Origin: Nostoc punctiforme NIES-2108
GTDB lineage: Bacteria > Cyanobacteriota > Cyanobacteriia > Cyanobacteriales > Nostocaceae
NCBI GenBank assembly: GCA_003326195.1
Contig: LXQE01000155.1
Location: 45,682 to 94,928, forward strand
Direction: 5' to 3'
Length of the DNA stretch: 49,247 nt
The notes beneath the pieces were generated by a model. It was not told the DNA's origin. It saw nothing but the letters and a program-made list of their open reading frames with translations, and did not search any database. Both the position numbers and the translations under genes were made by a program. Below are positions 1 to 7,561 of this stretch, in pieces. Position 1 is the first letter of the stretch. Every line of letters begins with the position of its first letter.

Positions 1-1241
1 GCCATAATACAATCGCCAATATACTTATCTAAAGTGCCGCCGCAACCAAACACTTCTTTTAGCATTTCTTCAAATAAATTATTTAATAGTTGAGCGATCG
101 CAGTTGGTGTTAACCTTTCAGAAATTGCCGTAAAGCCAACTAAATCAGCAAACAAAATACTGATTTCACTCTCGGCGGGAGCTAAACGACCACCCGGTAA
201 TCCGCCTACAGATATCAACTGCTGTACAACTGCTGGAGAATGATAACGTTCTAGTCGGTGACGAATCATCTCTTCAGTTTTGAGTTTCTCTACTAACAGC
301 CAACGCTGCACACTAGAGGCTACAAGGTTTGCTAAAGCTGAAAAAAAGCTCAATTCTTCTTCACCTTCATTTGCCCAATGGTAAGAAGAAAAATTGGCAT
401 CGGCATACAATACGCCCACAACTTTATTTTCATCCCATAAAGGCACTGCCATCGCGCTACGAATGCCTTTGACTAAAATACTCTGTTCGCTAGCAAACCG
501 TTCATCCTGATGAGTATCACCGGTTTGAATGACGACTTTTTCCTCAAATACCTTTTGACAGATACTACGACTAATCCAACTACCATCAGAAGGGAGATGT
601 TTCTGTTGGGAAACGTTTCTAGTGGCAGCATTCACTAATTCCAACTGACCGCAACCATTGACATCAATTAATAATGCCAAGCGATCGATACTATCAAGAT
701 AACGAAAAACTACTTGCTGCACCTGAGAAAAAATCTCTTCTATAGATGCGGCTGCACAAAGATTTTTCGCTATGTCCACTAAGTCTTTGAGACGGGCAAT
801 GGTTTTGTCCTTATTGCTGATGTTGCCATCTTTACTATCAGCTGCGATCCATTGCTGTTGTAATTGTTCGACATTGTGAAGGATTGTTCTTTGCTCATTA
901 ATCTCCGAAATTCCAGGATACTCAGGTGTAGGTTGAGAAACAGGGGTTGTGAGCAGCACTACCAAGCTGACATTGCCCAGCCAAACGATATCGCCGTGAT
1001 GTAACTCTTGAGGATAGTTAACCAGATATTTATTGACTTGCGTCCCGTTTTTGCTGCCCAGATCCTCAATAGTCCACACACCGTCAGCCGTTTTTACCAG
1101 GCGAGCATGGTTGCGGGATATTCCACCAAAAGGTAAGTACAAGTTACATTCCGGCAAACGACCAATTGTAAATATATCTTGGTCAACAGCGATCGTTGTC
1201 TCGGTATCTCCCTCTTGTAGGCGTAGCGTCAGTTCAGTCAT
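1..1241 (-). CDS. FHA-GAF-class III nucleotide cyclase (5' part; C-terminus outside the window)
   Basis: Translating the minus strand from the ATG at 1241 gives 413 codons open to the window edge, so the C-terminal part of the catalytic domain is missing. An FHA domain lies at about residues 20-90 (GGISRNHARL, GSKNGTQVN) and would bind phosphothreonine peptides. A GAF domain follows at about 140-305, then the cyclase domain begins with FADLVGFTAI. Asp366 there and Asp410 in KYIGDCIM match the two metal-binding aspartates of class III adenylate/guanylate cyclases. The product would make cAMP (or cGMP) in the cytoplasm in response to a phosphoprotein or small-molecule signal. The FHA-GAF-cyclase order resembles one Anabaena adenylate cyclase (CyaD type), but I do not assign the symbol. 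Substrate specificity cannot be judged because the substrate-recognition residues lie outside the window. Confidence 0.9.
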   Translation of the reverse strand, partial: MTELTLRLQEGDTETTIAVDQDIFTIGRLPECNLYLPFGGISRNHARLVKTADGVWTIEDLGSKNGTQVNKYLVNYPQELHHGDIVWLGNVSLVVLLTTPVSQPTPEYPGISEINEQRTILHNVEQLQQQWIAADSKDGNISNKDKTIARLKDLVDIAKNLCAAASIEEIFSQVQQVVFRYLDSIDRLALLIDVNGCGQLELVNAATRNVSQQKHLPSDGSWISRSICQKVFEEKVVIQTGDTHQDERFASEQSILVKGIRSAMAVPLWDENKVVGVLYADANFSSYHWANEGEEELSFFSALANLVASSVQRWLLVEKLKTEEMIRHRLERYHSPAVVQQLISVGGLPGGRLAPAESEISILFADLVGFTAISERLTPTAIAQLLNNLFEEMLKEVFGCGGTLDKYIGDCIM

Positions 1242-1660
1242 GAGTGTGATAGATCCATCGAAGCTAGGGGTCAAGCAAGTCTAAGGTAAGTTATACCCTA
1301 CAGGTTAACCTTCACCTTTTCTTTATGACACTGTTAACTGCATTCCGACAACTGTATGTGACAGATATTACATTGAATGAGGCAATTTTGCTAGAGTTTC
1401 AGTTCATATCGTGTCCGGCTAAAGACTTACCATTTAGACCGCAGTTCTTGCTGGGGGAAAGAGGCTTTTCCGATTTTGCACAGATTTGCTAATCATAAGT
1501 GATTAACCGGACTTGATATCAGAGGGGGTTGAGAGGATTAAAAGTCTCTGGCACAACTCCAAGAGACTTGTGTGTACACCGAAAATTTGTACGCGAGAGG
1601 AATGGAAGTGAGGTTTTCCAAAACCCGTGCAAAATCAATCTATTGAACAGCTAACTAATA
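1242..1660. other. Intergenic region between cyclase and helicase genes
   Basis: No coding sequence with a believable start was seen. It should hold the cyclase promoter (reading left) and the 3' end of the helicase transcript. At about 1598-1613 it contains GGAATGGAAGTGAGGT, a 16-mer that recurs at about 45141-45156 between the CAP-domain genes. Confidence 0.5.
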
Positions 1661-3001
1661 TTAGCGATCGCTTTTAGCAGAACGGCGCGATCCAGATGAA
1701 CGAGCGCCAGGTTTCTCGCCATTGGTGGCAGGTGGCGCTGCTTTACGTTTAGCCGATGTCTGTGGTAACGGTTTAGGAGTACGAGCCGCACGCTTCTCAC
1801 TTCCGGGCTTGGCTCTATGTTGCCGTACATTTGCAATTGGTTCGGGGTTGATATCGGGGTTGGGCGCAAAACCAGCAACCACTTCCTTCGGCAAGCGTTG
1901 CTCAATCAGTTTTTCGATATCTTTCAATAGATGCTGTTCATCGATGCACACTAACGATACAGCTTCACCTGATGCGCCAGCGCGACCGGTGCGACCAATA
2001 CGATGAACATAATCTTCTGGTACATTGGGCAAATCAAAGTTAACTACATGGGGCAGTTCGCTGATGTCAAGACCCCTAGCAGCAATGTCTGTCGCCACCA
2101 ATACTTGTAAGGTGCCATTTTTGAACTTGGCCAGAGCGTTAGTACGCACTGGCTGGCTCTTATTACCGTGGATTGCCAATGCTTGAATGCGGTCTTCGCC
2201 CAACTGCTTCACTAAACGGTCAGCACCATACTTGGTGCGAGTGAATACTAGTACTTGATACCAATTATCTCGTCGAATCAGATGAGCAAGTAATTGGCGT
2301 TTTTTGTCACGGTCTACTTGGTAAACTTTCTGGGCGATCGTGTCGGCGGTAACGTTGCGGCGCGCCACTTCAATCATCGTCGGATTATTGAGTAGTCCGG
2401 CAGCCAATGCCTTAATTTTGTCTGAGAAAGTAGCGAAAAATAGCAAATTCTGTCGCTGTTTGGGCAGGAGTGAGAGAATGCGGCGGATATCATTAATAAA
2501 ACCCATGTCCAGCATCCGATCGGCTTCATCCAGCACCAAAACCTCAATCTGCGATAAATTCAGCGTACCCTGATGTACGTGGTCTAGCAGTCGCCCTGGA
2601 GTAGCGACCAAAATATCCACTCGACTCCTCAAACGCTGTTTTTGCAGATTAATACTGACTCCGCCAAACATCACCATCGAGTTAAGATTTAAGTACTTGC
2701 CGTACTCGCGCACGCTTTCTTCCACTTGTGCAGCTAGTTCGCGAGTCGGGGTGAGAATCAACGCCCGGATTGGTGGGTATCCATTAGGCGTACCTTTGCT
2801 CTTGTTAGACGACAACCGATGCAAAAGCGGTAATGTAAAACTAGCGGTTTTTCCAGTGCCAGTTTGTGCCCCAGCTAATAAATCTTTACCCGACAAGACA
2901 GCAGGAATGGACTGCATCTGGATTGGCGTGGGTTCCGTGTACCCTCGTTCGGTAACAGCACGGATAATTTCATTGGACAAGCCGAGATCGGAAAAAGACA
3001 T
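1661..3001 (-). CDS. DEAD-box ATP-dependent RNA helicase (RhlE-like)
   Basis: The 446-residue protein starts at the ATG at 3001 (MSFSDLGLSNEI), where the family's Q-motif region begins; the frame stays open a little further upstream but that stretch does not look like helicase. The Q motif is GYTEPTPIQ, motif I is AQTGTGKT (residues 45-52), motif II is VLDEAD, motif III is FATFS (a variant of SAT), and HRIGRTGRAG is motif VI. The C-terminal 70 residues are Arg/Lys/Pro-rich and disordered, as in RhlE-type helicases that bind structured RNA. The enzyme unwinds short RNA duplexes using ATP in the cytoplasm. Cyanobacterial relatives are often induced by cold or redox change; regulation here is unknown. 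The next gene on the other strand is an IF-3 paralogue, transcribed divergently. Confidence 0.93.
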   Translation of the reverse strand: MSFSDLGLSNEIIRAVTERGYTEPTPIQMQSIPAVLSGKDLLAGAQTGTGKTASFTLPLLHRLSSNKSKGTPNGYPPIRALILTPTRELAAQVEESVREYGKYLNLNSMVMFGGVSINLQKQRLRSRVDILVATPGRLLDHVHQGTLNLSQIEVLVLDEADRMLDMGFINDIRRILSLLPKQRQNLLFFATFSDKIKALAAGLLNNPTMIEVARRNVTADTIAQKVYQVDRDKKRQLLAHLIRRDNWYQVLVFTRTKYGADRLVKQLGEDRIQALAIHGNKSQPVRTNALAKFKNGTLQVLVATDIAARGLDISELPHVVNFDLPNVPEDYVHRIGRTGRAGASGEAVSLVCIDEQHLLKDIEKLIEQRLPKEVVAGFAPNPDINPEPIANVRQHRAKPGSEKRAARTPKPLPQTSAKRKAAPPATNGEKPGARSSGSRRSAKSDR

Positions 3002-3226
3002 AAGACTCCAAAAATAACATCGGCCTGTCGCCAATCATGGCGTCAGTCTTAGGCGGACGGATAAAAATCATTGAAAAGCTGGATGGGCAGTAGCGCAAAG
3101 ACTGAGAGCGAGTGCCGCAGTCCCTCATTCTATCAGATTGTCGTCTATTGTGTGGTTAAAGTTGCTCTGATTCAGTGTTGTGTTAAATTAGCATTACCTG
3201 CTTGTAAAGCAAAGTATTGAACAAAT

Positions 3227-3240
3227 GGGAGAAATTCATT
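3227..3240 (+). promoter_or_regulatory. Shine-Dalgarno and probable AUU start of the IF-3 paralogue
   Basis: GGGAG at 3227-3231 is followed after six bases by ATT at 3238-3240. In this frame the only conventional start is a TTG at 3217 with no ribosome-binding site before it, and a stop codon lies at 3205. Genes for IF-3 are known to use AUU or similar rare starts that IF-3 itself discriminates against, so the ATT is the likeliest start. An ATC at 3241 is a second option. Confidence 0.55.
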
Positions 3241-3729
3241 ATCGCAATCCAAAAGCAACTAATTAATTCACAAATCAAGTCACCTAGCGTCTTCTTAATT
3301 GACCATGAGAATAATAATCGTGGTCTGATCGACACCAATGAGGCGTTACAGCTAGCTGAAAGCTTAGAGCTCGACTTAGTTGTAGTCTCCCAAGGTAAAG
3401 ACGCTCCAATCGCCAAGATTCTCAACTATGGCAAGCTACAATATCAAAAGAAAAAACGTCAGAGCCAGAGTGCTAGACCCACGGTAAAAGAAGTTCGATT
3501 CGGTCTAAACGTGGGTATGGCTGATTACAATTTACGCATCGAACAAGCAGGTCAGTGGTTGAGTAAAGGCGATTCTGTCAAGTTTGCCATTCGTTTACGA
3601 GGCCGAGAACATCAATATCGTGACAAAGCGGGAGAACTGCTAGACCGAATTGCAAACGATCTCAGTCAAGTAGGTAAAATCCAGTCGCTGGATAAACGCG
3701 CCTTAGTTGTTCAAGTAATTCCTGCCTAG
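3238..3729 (+). CDS. infC: Translation initiation factor IF-3 paralogue (probable ATT start)
   Basis: The protein (163 residues from the ATT at 3238) has both IF-3 domains. The N-terminal one holds INSQI, FLIDHENNNRG, EALQLAESLELDLVVVS and APIAKILNYGKLQYQKKK, which includes the basic linker. The C-terminal one holds KEVRFGLNVGMADYN and IRLRGREHQYRDKAGELL. IF-3 binds the 30S subunit, blocks early 50S joining and checks the start codon and initiator tRNA. Some positions differ from typical IF-3: the C-domain motif after GRE is HQYRD rather than the common HxELG, so this is probably a second, divergent copy rather than the main factor. A TTG start at 3217 would add seven residues but has no Shine-Dalgarno sequence. 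If the ATT start is right, autoregulation by start-codon discrimination is expected from the family; it is not shown here. Confidence 0.85.
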   Translation: MIAIQKQLINSQIKSPSVFLIDHENNNRGLIDTNEALQLAESLELDLVVVSQGKDAPIAKILNYGKLQYQKKKRQSQSARPTVKEVRFGLNVGMADYNLRIEQAGQWLSKGDSVKFAIRLRGREHQYRDKAGELLDRIANDLSQVGKIQSLDKRALVVQVIPA

Positions 3730-3818
3730 TTATCTAGTGATCGCTGGAGGCTTTATTTGTAACAGCTTGTAAAGAACGAAAAAGCGCGGAGGCAACACTG
3801 TAGCTTCTATGGAAAAAA

Positions 3819-3860
3819 CATTGACATTCTCCCCATTTAAGACAGCAAGGGGATTTTTCG
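3819..3860. mobile_element. Possible relic end of an IS200/IS605-type element
   Basis: TTGACATTCTCCCC (3821-3834), a 14-base loop, then GGGGATTTTT form a hairpin like those at the ends of cyanobacterial IS200/IS605 (TnpB) elements. No transposase or TnpB frame is intact nearby. The same hairpin with its T run could also act as the terminator of the IF-3 gene 90 bp upstream. Confidence 0.35.
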
Positions 3861-4020
3861 TTGTGCATTCAGTCACGCTTGCACAGAGCTATAGTGGAGA
3901 TGAGGATGGAACCTTAAACCAGTGGGGAATGTCATAACCCCAAGTACTGGGACATCGAAACATCCCAGATCCTGTCTACGAATATTGATAAAGTCAAAAC
4001 CATTTCTGTGGAACTCAAAG

Positions 4021-4049
4021 CCGCACTGACATTTATAAGTGCGGTTTTT
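4021..4049 (+). terminator. Rho-independent terminator-like hairpin
   Basis: CCGCACT (4021-4027) pairs with AGTGCGG (4038-4044) across a 10-base loop and is followed by TTTTT. It lies 290 bp beyond the IF-3 stop, so it may end a long IF-3 transcript or a separate short RNA made from 3730-4020. Confidence 0.6.
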
Positions 4050-4153
4050 GGTTTTATGTCGTGTACTGCAATATGAATTAATAGCTTTTAAGTTAAAAGC
4101 AAGAGAGTTTTACGTATAACAGAGGTACTGGGGGATTGAAAATTCTCTTCATT

Positions 4154-4303
4154 TTATCGCCAGTGAGAAAACCGTTTCACAATATCTTTTACTGTCTTAT
4201 AACTTAGATGAAACTGCTGGGCAATCTGGCGGCTAGAATACCCCTCCTCGATCATCGTTAAGACTTGAAAAGCATACTTATCTAATTGCTTTAAATCATC
4301 CAT
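4154..4303 (-). CDS. Small helix-turn-helix protein or transposase N-terminal fragment
   Basis: This 49-codon frame starts at the ATG at 4303 (MDDLKQLDKYAFQVL) and ends with FSHWR. The segment MIEEGYSSRQIAQQFHLSYK followed by TVKDIVKRF reads as a helix-turn-helix of the kind at the N-terminus of IS630-type transposases and small DNA-binding proteins. No catalytic transposase part follows downstream (toward lower coordinates). It sits amid repeat debris, so a stranded fragment is the best guess. No clear ribosome-binding site was seen. Confidence 0.45.
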   Translation of the reverse strand: MDDLKQLDKYAFQVLTMIEEGYSSRQIAQQFHLSYKTVKDIVKRFSHWR

Positions 4304-4353
4304 CTAATTTCTAGACCTTTTGTATAGGGTTGGATAAAAATTCGTATTACTTA

Positions 4354-4483
4354 GAGGCTGTTTGAAAAGTAATTGGCTGTAATTTTAAGTACTTATAGAT
4401 CCCCCCTAGCCCCCCTTTTTAATGGGGATTTAGGGGGATATAGAACATTTTGCTACCGAAAAGAGGACTTTTTAAACATCCTC
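4354..4483. mobile_element. MITE, 130 bp, with TTA target duplication
   Basis: The left end GAGGCTGTTTGAAAAG is inverted at the right end as CTTTTTAAACATCCTC with few mismatches. TTA flanks both ends (4351-4353 and 4484-4486). A TNA target and GAGGCTGTTTGAAAAG-like ends fit the IS1031 group of the IS5 superfamily. The middle holds an inverted C-rich/G-rich repeat (CCCCCCTAGCCCCCC against ATTTAGGGGG). It has no coding capacity, so it would have moved only with a transposase supplied in trans. Confidence 0.65.
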
Positions 4484-4486
4484 TTA

Positions 4487-5156
4487 GATGAAACAATTAT
4501 TGTGAAACAAGCTCTTAGAATCATTTTTCGTAATTCCTTTGAGTTATGAAAAGGCTTCTAGTCCTTGAATAAATTAGAGAATTGACTGTACTTAATGTTG
4601 TCTAAAAAAATTCCTCTTTTTGCCAAATTAATTCTTCCACCTAGTGAATGGGTAAAGGGAGATAAAGTATAGTTTAATGTTAAGCTCGCTAGCAATAAGG
4701 GATACAAAGCAAAGGTATCAGGATTTCAGCATAATTGTTAAAATAACCTCAATACCTTTCTCCAGCCAGATGGGTGCTTTTAATAAAATTGAGTCGGAAA
4801 TAGAAATCCCAAACTTGCCGAAAATTCTTATTTCTACGGGTTACAGCCAGGAGAGACCTCTTAACTTGCGGTTTGTTCAAAGCTAGGCGTTAAGAACTCG
4901 TGGTGGCTCTTGCGGCGGACTTTCATAATATTGTACGAAATCGTACTGACTGGGAGCGGCAAAGTTTTTTAATCTTTAAACAATACTCAAATATAGGCAA
5001 TCCCGAATGTCTAAGAAACTTGGGAGCAAATTCATGGATAGCAATATCCCTTAGCTTCTCGTTATTGGGTTAGCCAGTAATGAACGATTGGTGGGATAAA
5101 GCCCATTAGGAATTGGTTAACAGTCTCTTTCTATTCAGAAATTGAAACTTAGTTAG
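4487..5156. other. Intergenic stretch without a recognised gene
   Basis: One 69-codon frame (4677-4886) is open but has no ribosome-binding site and no recognisable motif. The promoter of the PAS gene should lie in the right-hand part. Confidence 0.4.
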
Positions 5157-5750
5157 ATGTCACCTGGATTGATAATGAATCTAGATATGTTTCCCCAGCA
5201 GTTACAGTCACTGCAAGGGCGTTTAGGTAATTTGTACCAAGATGCGAACACCGCAGTACAGCCAGAAGCCAATTTGCTGCTAGCAACTTTGAAGGAACTT
5301 GATACTGCTTCAAAAATACTAGAGATAGCTACACAGAAGCTATTAGAGCAAACTCAAAAATTGGTAAACGTACAAGCACGGCTTAGAGAGGAATACAAGC
5401 GCTACCAAGACCTGTTCGAGTTCATACCAAATGCTTATTTGGTGAGCGACACGCAAGGGAAAATTCAATCAGCTAATCGTGCTAGTGCCACACTGTTCAA
5501 TCTTCAACAACGATTTTTGGTAAACAAACCATTGGCCTGTTTCATTGCAGTAGAAGAACGTCAGGCGTTTCGTTGCCAGCTAAACCAGATGCACAGTTCT
5601 GAGTGTGATTATGTGCAAGAGTGGATATTACGCATACAGCCCCGTGACTGTGAGCCTTTTGAGGCTGCTATAACTGTAGCTCGTATGCGCGACGTTAAAG
5701 GCAATTTAACAGGCTTGCGCTGGATGATGCGTGACATTCATCACGTCTAG
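5157..5750 (+). CDS. Stand-alone PAS-domain protein
   Basis: The product has 197 residues from the ATG at 5157; a second ATG at 5175 (MNLDMFPQQL) is an equally good start, since neither has a clear ribosome-binding site. Residues about 40-85 are heptad-like (LEIATQKLLEQTQKLVNVQA), suggesting a coiled-coil dimerisation helix. The PAS core follows at about 86-195: YQDLFEFIPNAYLVSD, GKIQSANRASATLFN and the C-terminal MRDVKGNLTGLRWMMRDI. There is no kinase, cyclase, GGDEF or DNA-binding output domain. It would act as a cytoplasmic sensor or adaptor for a partner protein; ligand and partner are unknown. The neighbouring Crp-like gene is convergent. Confidence 0.8.
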   Translation: MSPGLIMNLDMFPQQLQSLQGRLGNLYQDANTAVQPEANLLLATLKELDTASKILEIATQKLLEQTQKLVNVQARLREEYKRYQDLFEFIPNAYLVSDTQGKIQSANRASATLFNLQQRFLVNKPLACFIAVEERQAFRCQLNQMHSSECDYVQEWILRIQPRDCEPFEAAITVARMRDVKGNLTGLRWMMRDIHHV

Positions 5751-5795
5751 CAGCAGGCTCTATTATCGCTCTTAAGGTGAGAAAGACTTTATTCG

Positions 5796-6503
5796 TTATC
5801 TCTCTAGCTTAAACTTTAGCAGGCGATCGTATTCCTGTTTGATTACCCCATAACACTCACATGAAGCCTCTTCTAGCCCCTGCCGATCAATGGTTTGGAT
5901 TTTCTTGCGACCGCATTTGATCAGACCTTTCTTTTCGAGGAGGTGGGCGGTTTCGGTGATGCCAGAACGGCGCACGCCTAGCATGTGGGAAAGGAACTCA
6001 TGGGACAGGATGAGTTCATCCGAGTAGAGACGGTCACTGGACTCAAGCAACCAACGGGCCATGCGTTTTTCTATAGTATGAGTGCGGTTGCAGGCAACAT
6101 TCTGCGAGATTTGCGCGATATAAGCCTGGGTGTATTTGAGCATCACGTCCCGCAGTTGCTTATTAGTGTCGAACTCGTCAAGCAGCAGATGTGCCTTCAT
6201 TTTCACCGCGTTGCCGGGAACCTGAACAATGTACTCGGTCTGCGTCGTCTCTCGACCGCCCATGAAAGCGTTGATCCCTACCATCTCACGGCTTCCAACC
6301 ACTCCGGCTTCAACTGTGCTGCCGTCCATCATTGTGATCGTGACTGAGATTAAACAGGTGAGAGGGAAGTAGACTTCTTCGATGGTTTCGCCGGGTCGGT
6401 TGAGTATCTCACCGTATGAAAGCTCGACCTGCTCCATTTTGTTTTCTATCTGCTTGTACACCTCGTGGGGCAAGGCGGCGAGCAGAAGGTTTTCAGTAGC
6501 CAT
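5796..6503 (-). CDS. Crp/Fnr-family transcriptional regulator
   Basis: The 235-residue protein has a cyclic-nucleotide-binding-like beta barrel at about 10-125 (ILNRPGETIEEVYFP, GSTVEAGVVGSREMVGI). A winged helix follows at about 150-215, with LSHEFLSHMLGVRRSGITET as the helix-turn-helix and LLEKKGLIKCGRKKI as the wing. The usual cAMP-binding motif of CRP (RPGExxxxL with a later RS pair) is not evident, and no N-terminal cysteine cluster for an Fe-S centre is present. The signal is therefore unknown. The start lies 38 bp after the TetR gene stop, so the two regulators may be cotranscribed. Confidence 0.85.
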   Translation of the reverse strand: MATENLLLAALPHEVYKQIENKMEQVELSYGEILNRPGETIEEVYFPLTCLISVTITMMDGSTVEAGVVGSREMVGINAFMGGRETTQTEYIVQVPGNAVKMKAHLLLDEFDTNKQLRDVMLKYTQAYIAQISQNVACNRTHTIEKRMARWLLESSDRLYSDELILSHEFLSHMLGVRRSGITETAHLLEKKGLIKCGRKKIQTIDRQGLEEASCECYGVIKQEYDRLLKFKLER

Positions 6504-6541
6504 ATTTTTGTTTGAGCTTGTTTCTTAACTATTGTTAAGCA

Positions 6542-7156
6542 TCAATCGGCGCATTTCGTGATTAGGTGTGTCAACGCATTAATCAGGCGATCGCTTTCCA
6601 TTGGTATAATATCCTGTCCATGCATCACATTTTGAGTAATATGAAAATGCACTAATGCTCCTAAGAGAATTCTCGCTGTCGCCTCTGGATCGGGTATCTT
6701 TAATTCTGGAGCCGCCAAGTATTGGGTGAGAGTTTCCGCTACTGGCTTAATCATCGTCCGCACACAAATTTGAGCTAACTCAGGAAAACGCCCAGATTCC
6801 CCGATTAGTACTCGCATAAATGCACTATGTTCTTTGTCGTTAAGCATCTGCTCTAATGCTTTGGTTGCTACTTGGTGCAGGATGGCGGCTGGTTCTCCCT
6901 CAATAGGTTCTGTACCAAAAATGGAGCTGTTTTTTTTGCTTGTCAGTTGCTCTAACAGTACTTTAAAAAGTCCTTCTTTATCTTGAAAGTGGCTGTAGAC
7001 TGTCGCTTTAGAAACACCAGCTGCTACTGCTACCCGATCCATACTCGTACCAGCATAGCCATTTTGGAGAAACTCTTGCATTGCACCTTGCAGAATTTGC
7101 TCTACTTTATCAACGGAATTATCTCGATCAACTTCGTCAGTTTTGATGCGTACCAT
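6542..7156 (-). CDS. TetR/AcrR-family transcriptional repressor, likely regulator of the adjacent devBCA operon
   Basis: The N-terminal domain of this 204-residue protein has the TetR helix-turn-helix (SMDRVAVAAGVSKATVYSHF, then QDKEGLF) at about residues 38-65. The rest is an all-helical ligand-binding and dimerisation domain. It is divergent from devB, with 405 bp between them that hold two palindromic operator candidates. In this family such divergent repressors usually control their own gene and the neighbouring exporter, and are released by a substrate of that exporter. Here that is an inference from position. The next gene downstream on the same strand is the Crp-like regulator. Confidence 0.88.
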   Translation of the reverse strand: MVRIKTDEVDRDNSVDKVEQILQGAMQEFLQNGYAGTSMDRVAVAAGVSKATVYSHFQDKEGLFKVLLEQLTSKKNSSIFGTEPIEGEPAAILHQVATKALEQMLNDKEHSAFMRVLIGESGRFPELAQICVRTMIKPVAETLTQYLAAPELKIPDPEATARILLGALVHFHITQNVMHGQDIIPMESDRLINALTHLITKCAD

Positions 7157-7336
7157 TTATTAATTATCCTTTCTTATCAACAATATTAATAGATGCTGCG
7201 AAATGCCCCAGTACAAAATGGCGAAAATAAATATACCTTTTGATAAAGCCCCAAAGCCTCTATTATCAGCTTTCCTCTCCTCTACTTTTTTGTAGTAGAC
7301 AATCAATCCCAATAGAGAATAGCATTCCACAGCACA

Positions 7337-7436
7337 AGGGATTTCCAGTTAAAAAATATCCGGTCTAGAGATGCAATACCTTGTGCCCATACAAATCTAG
7401 AGATGATTTGGGATAATTTGTTTTTTGCAAGTCCCT
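7337..7436. mobile_element. MITE copy A, 100 bp, in the TetR/devB intergenic region
   Basis: The ends are imperfect inverted repeats: AGGGATTTCCAGTTAAAAAA on the left and TTTTTTGCAAGTCCCT on the right. Read on the minus strand, it aligns along most of its length with the element at 28096-28219: the shared ends are AGGGACTT, then AAATTATCCCAAAT, ATTTGTA, and CAAG near the middle. It has no coding capacity. Confidence 0.6.
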
Positions 7437-7479
7437 AATGCCAAGCAAATTGATTGACAAGCTTAGTTGTGTCCTATTG

Positions 7480-7499
7480 ACTAAACTAGTCCGTTTAGT
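7480..7499. promoter_or_regulatory. Candidate TetR operator 1 (ACTAAAC-N6-GTTTAGT)
   Basis: A perfect 7-bp inverted repeat with a 6-bp spacer, 62 bp before the devB start codon. Its size and symmetry fit TetR-family operators. It would overlap or lie next to the devB promoter, consistent with repression. Confidence 0.5.
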
Positions 7500-7512
7500 T
7501 TAGCATAAATTG

Positions 7513-7528
7513 AACTGGACAGTTTAGT
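7513..7528. promoter_or_regulatory. Candidate TetR operator 2 (AACTG-GA-CAGTT, then TAGT)
   Basis: AACTGGACAGTT (7513-7524) is a perfect palindrome and runs into TTTAGT, so the half-site GTTTAGT of the first palindrome recurs here 29 bp downstream. Two half-related sites this close suggest binding of two dimers. Confidence 0.4.
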
Positions 7529-7561
7529 ACAGGTTGCTACTGGTGGTAAGGGGGGAATAGC

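Noticed and set aside
3730..4020. TnpB-associated guide RNA
   Set aside because: Only an end-like hairpin is present; no TnpB and no recognisable guide scaffold.
4677..4886. 69-codon plus-strand ORF
   Set aside because: No ribosome-binding site, no family signature, and it sits in repeat debris.
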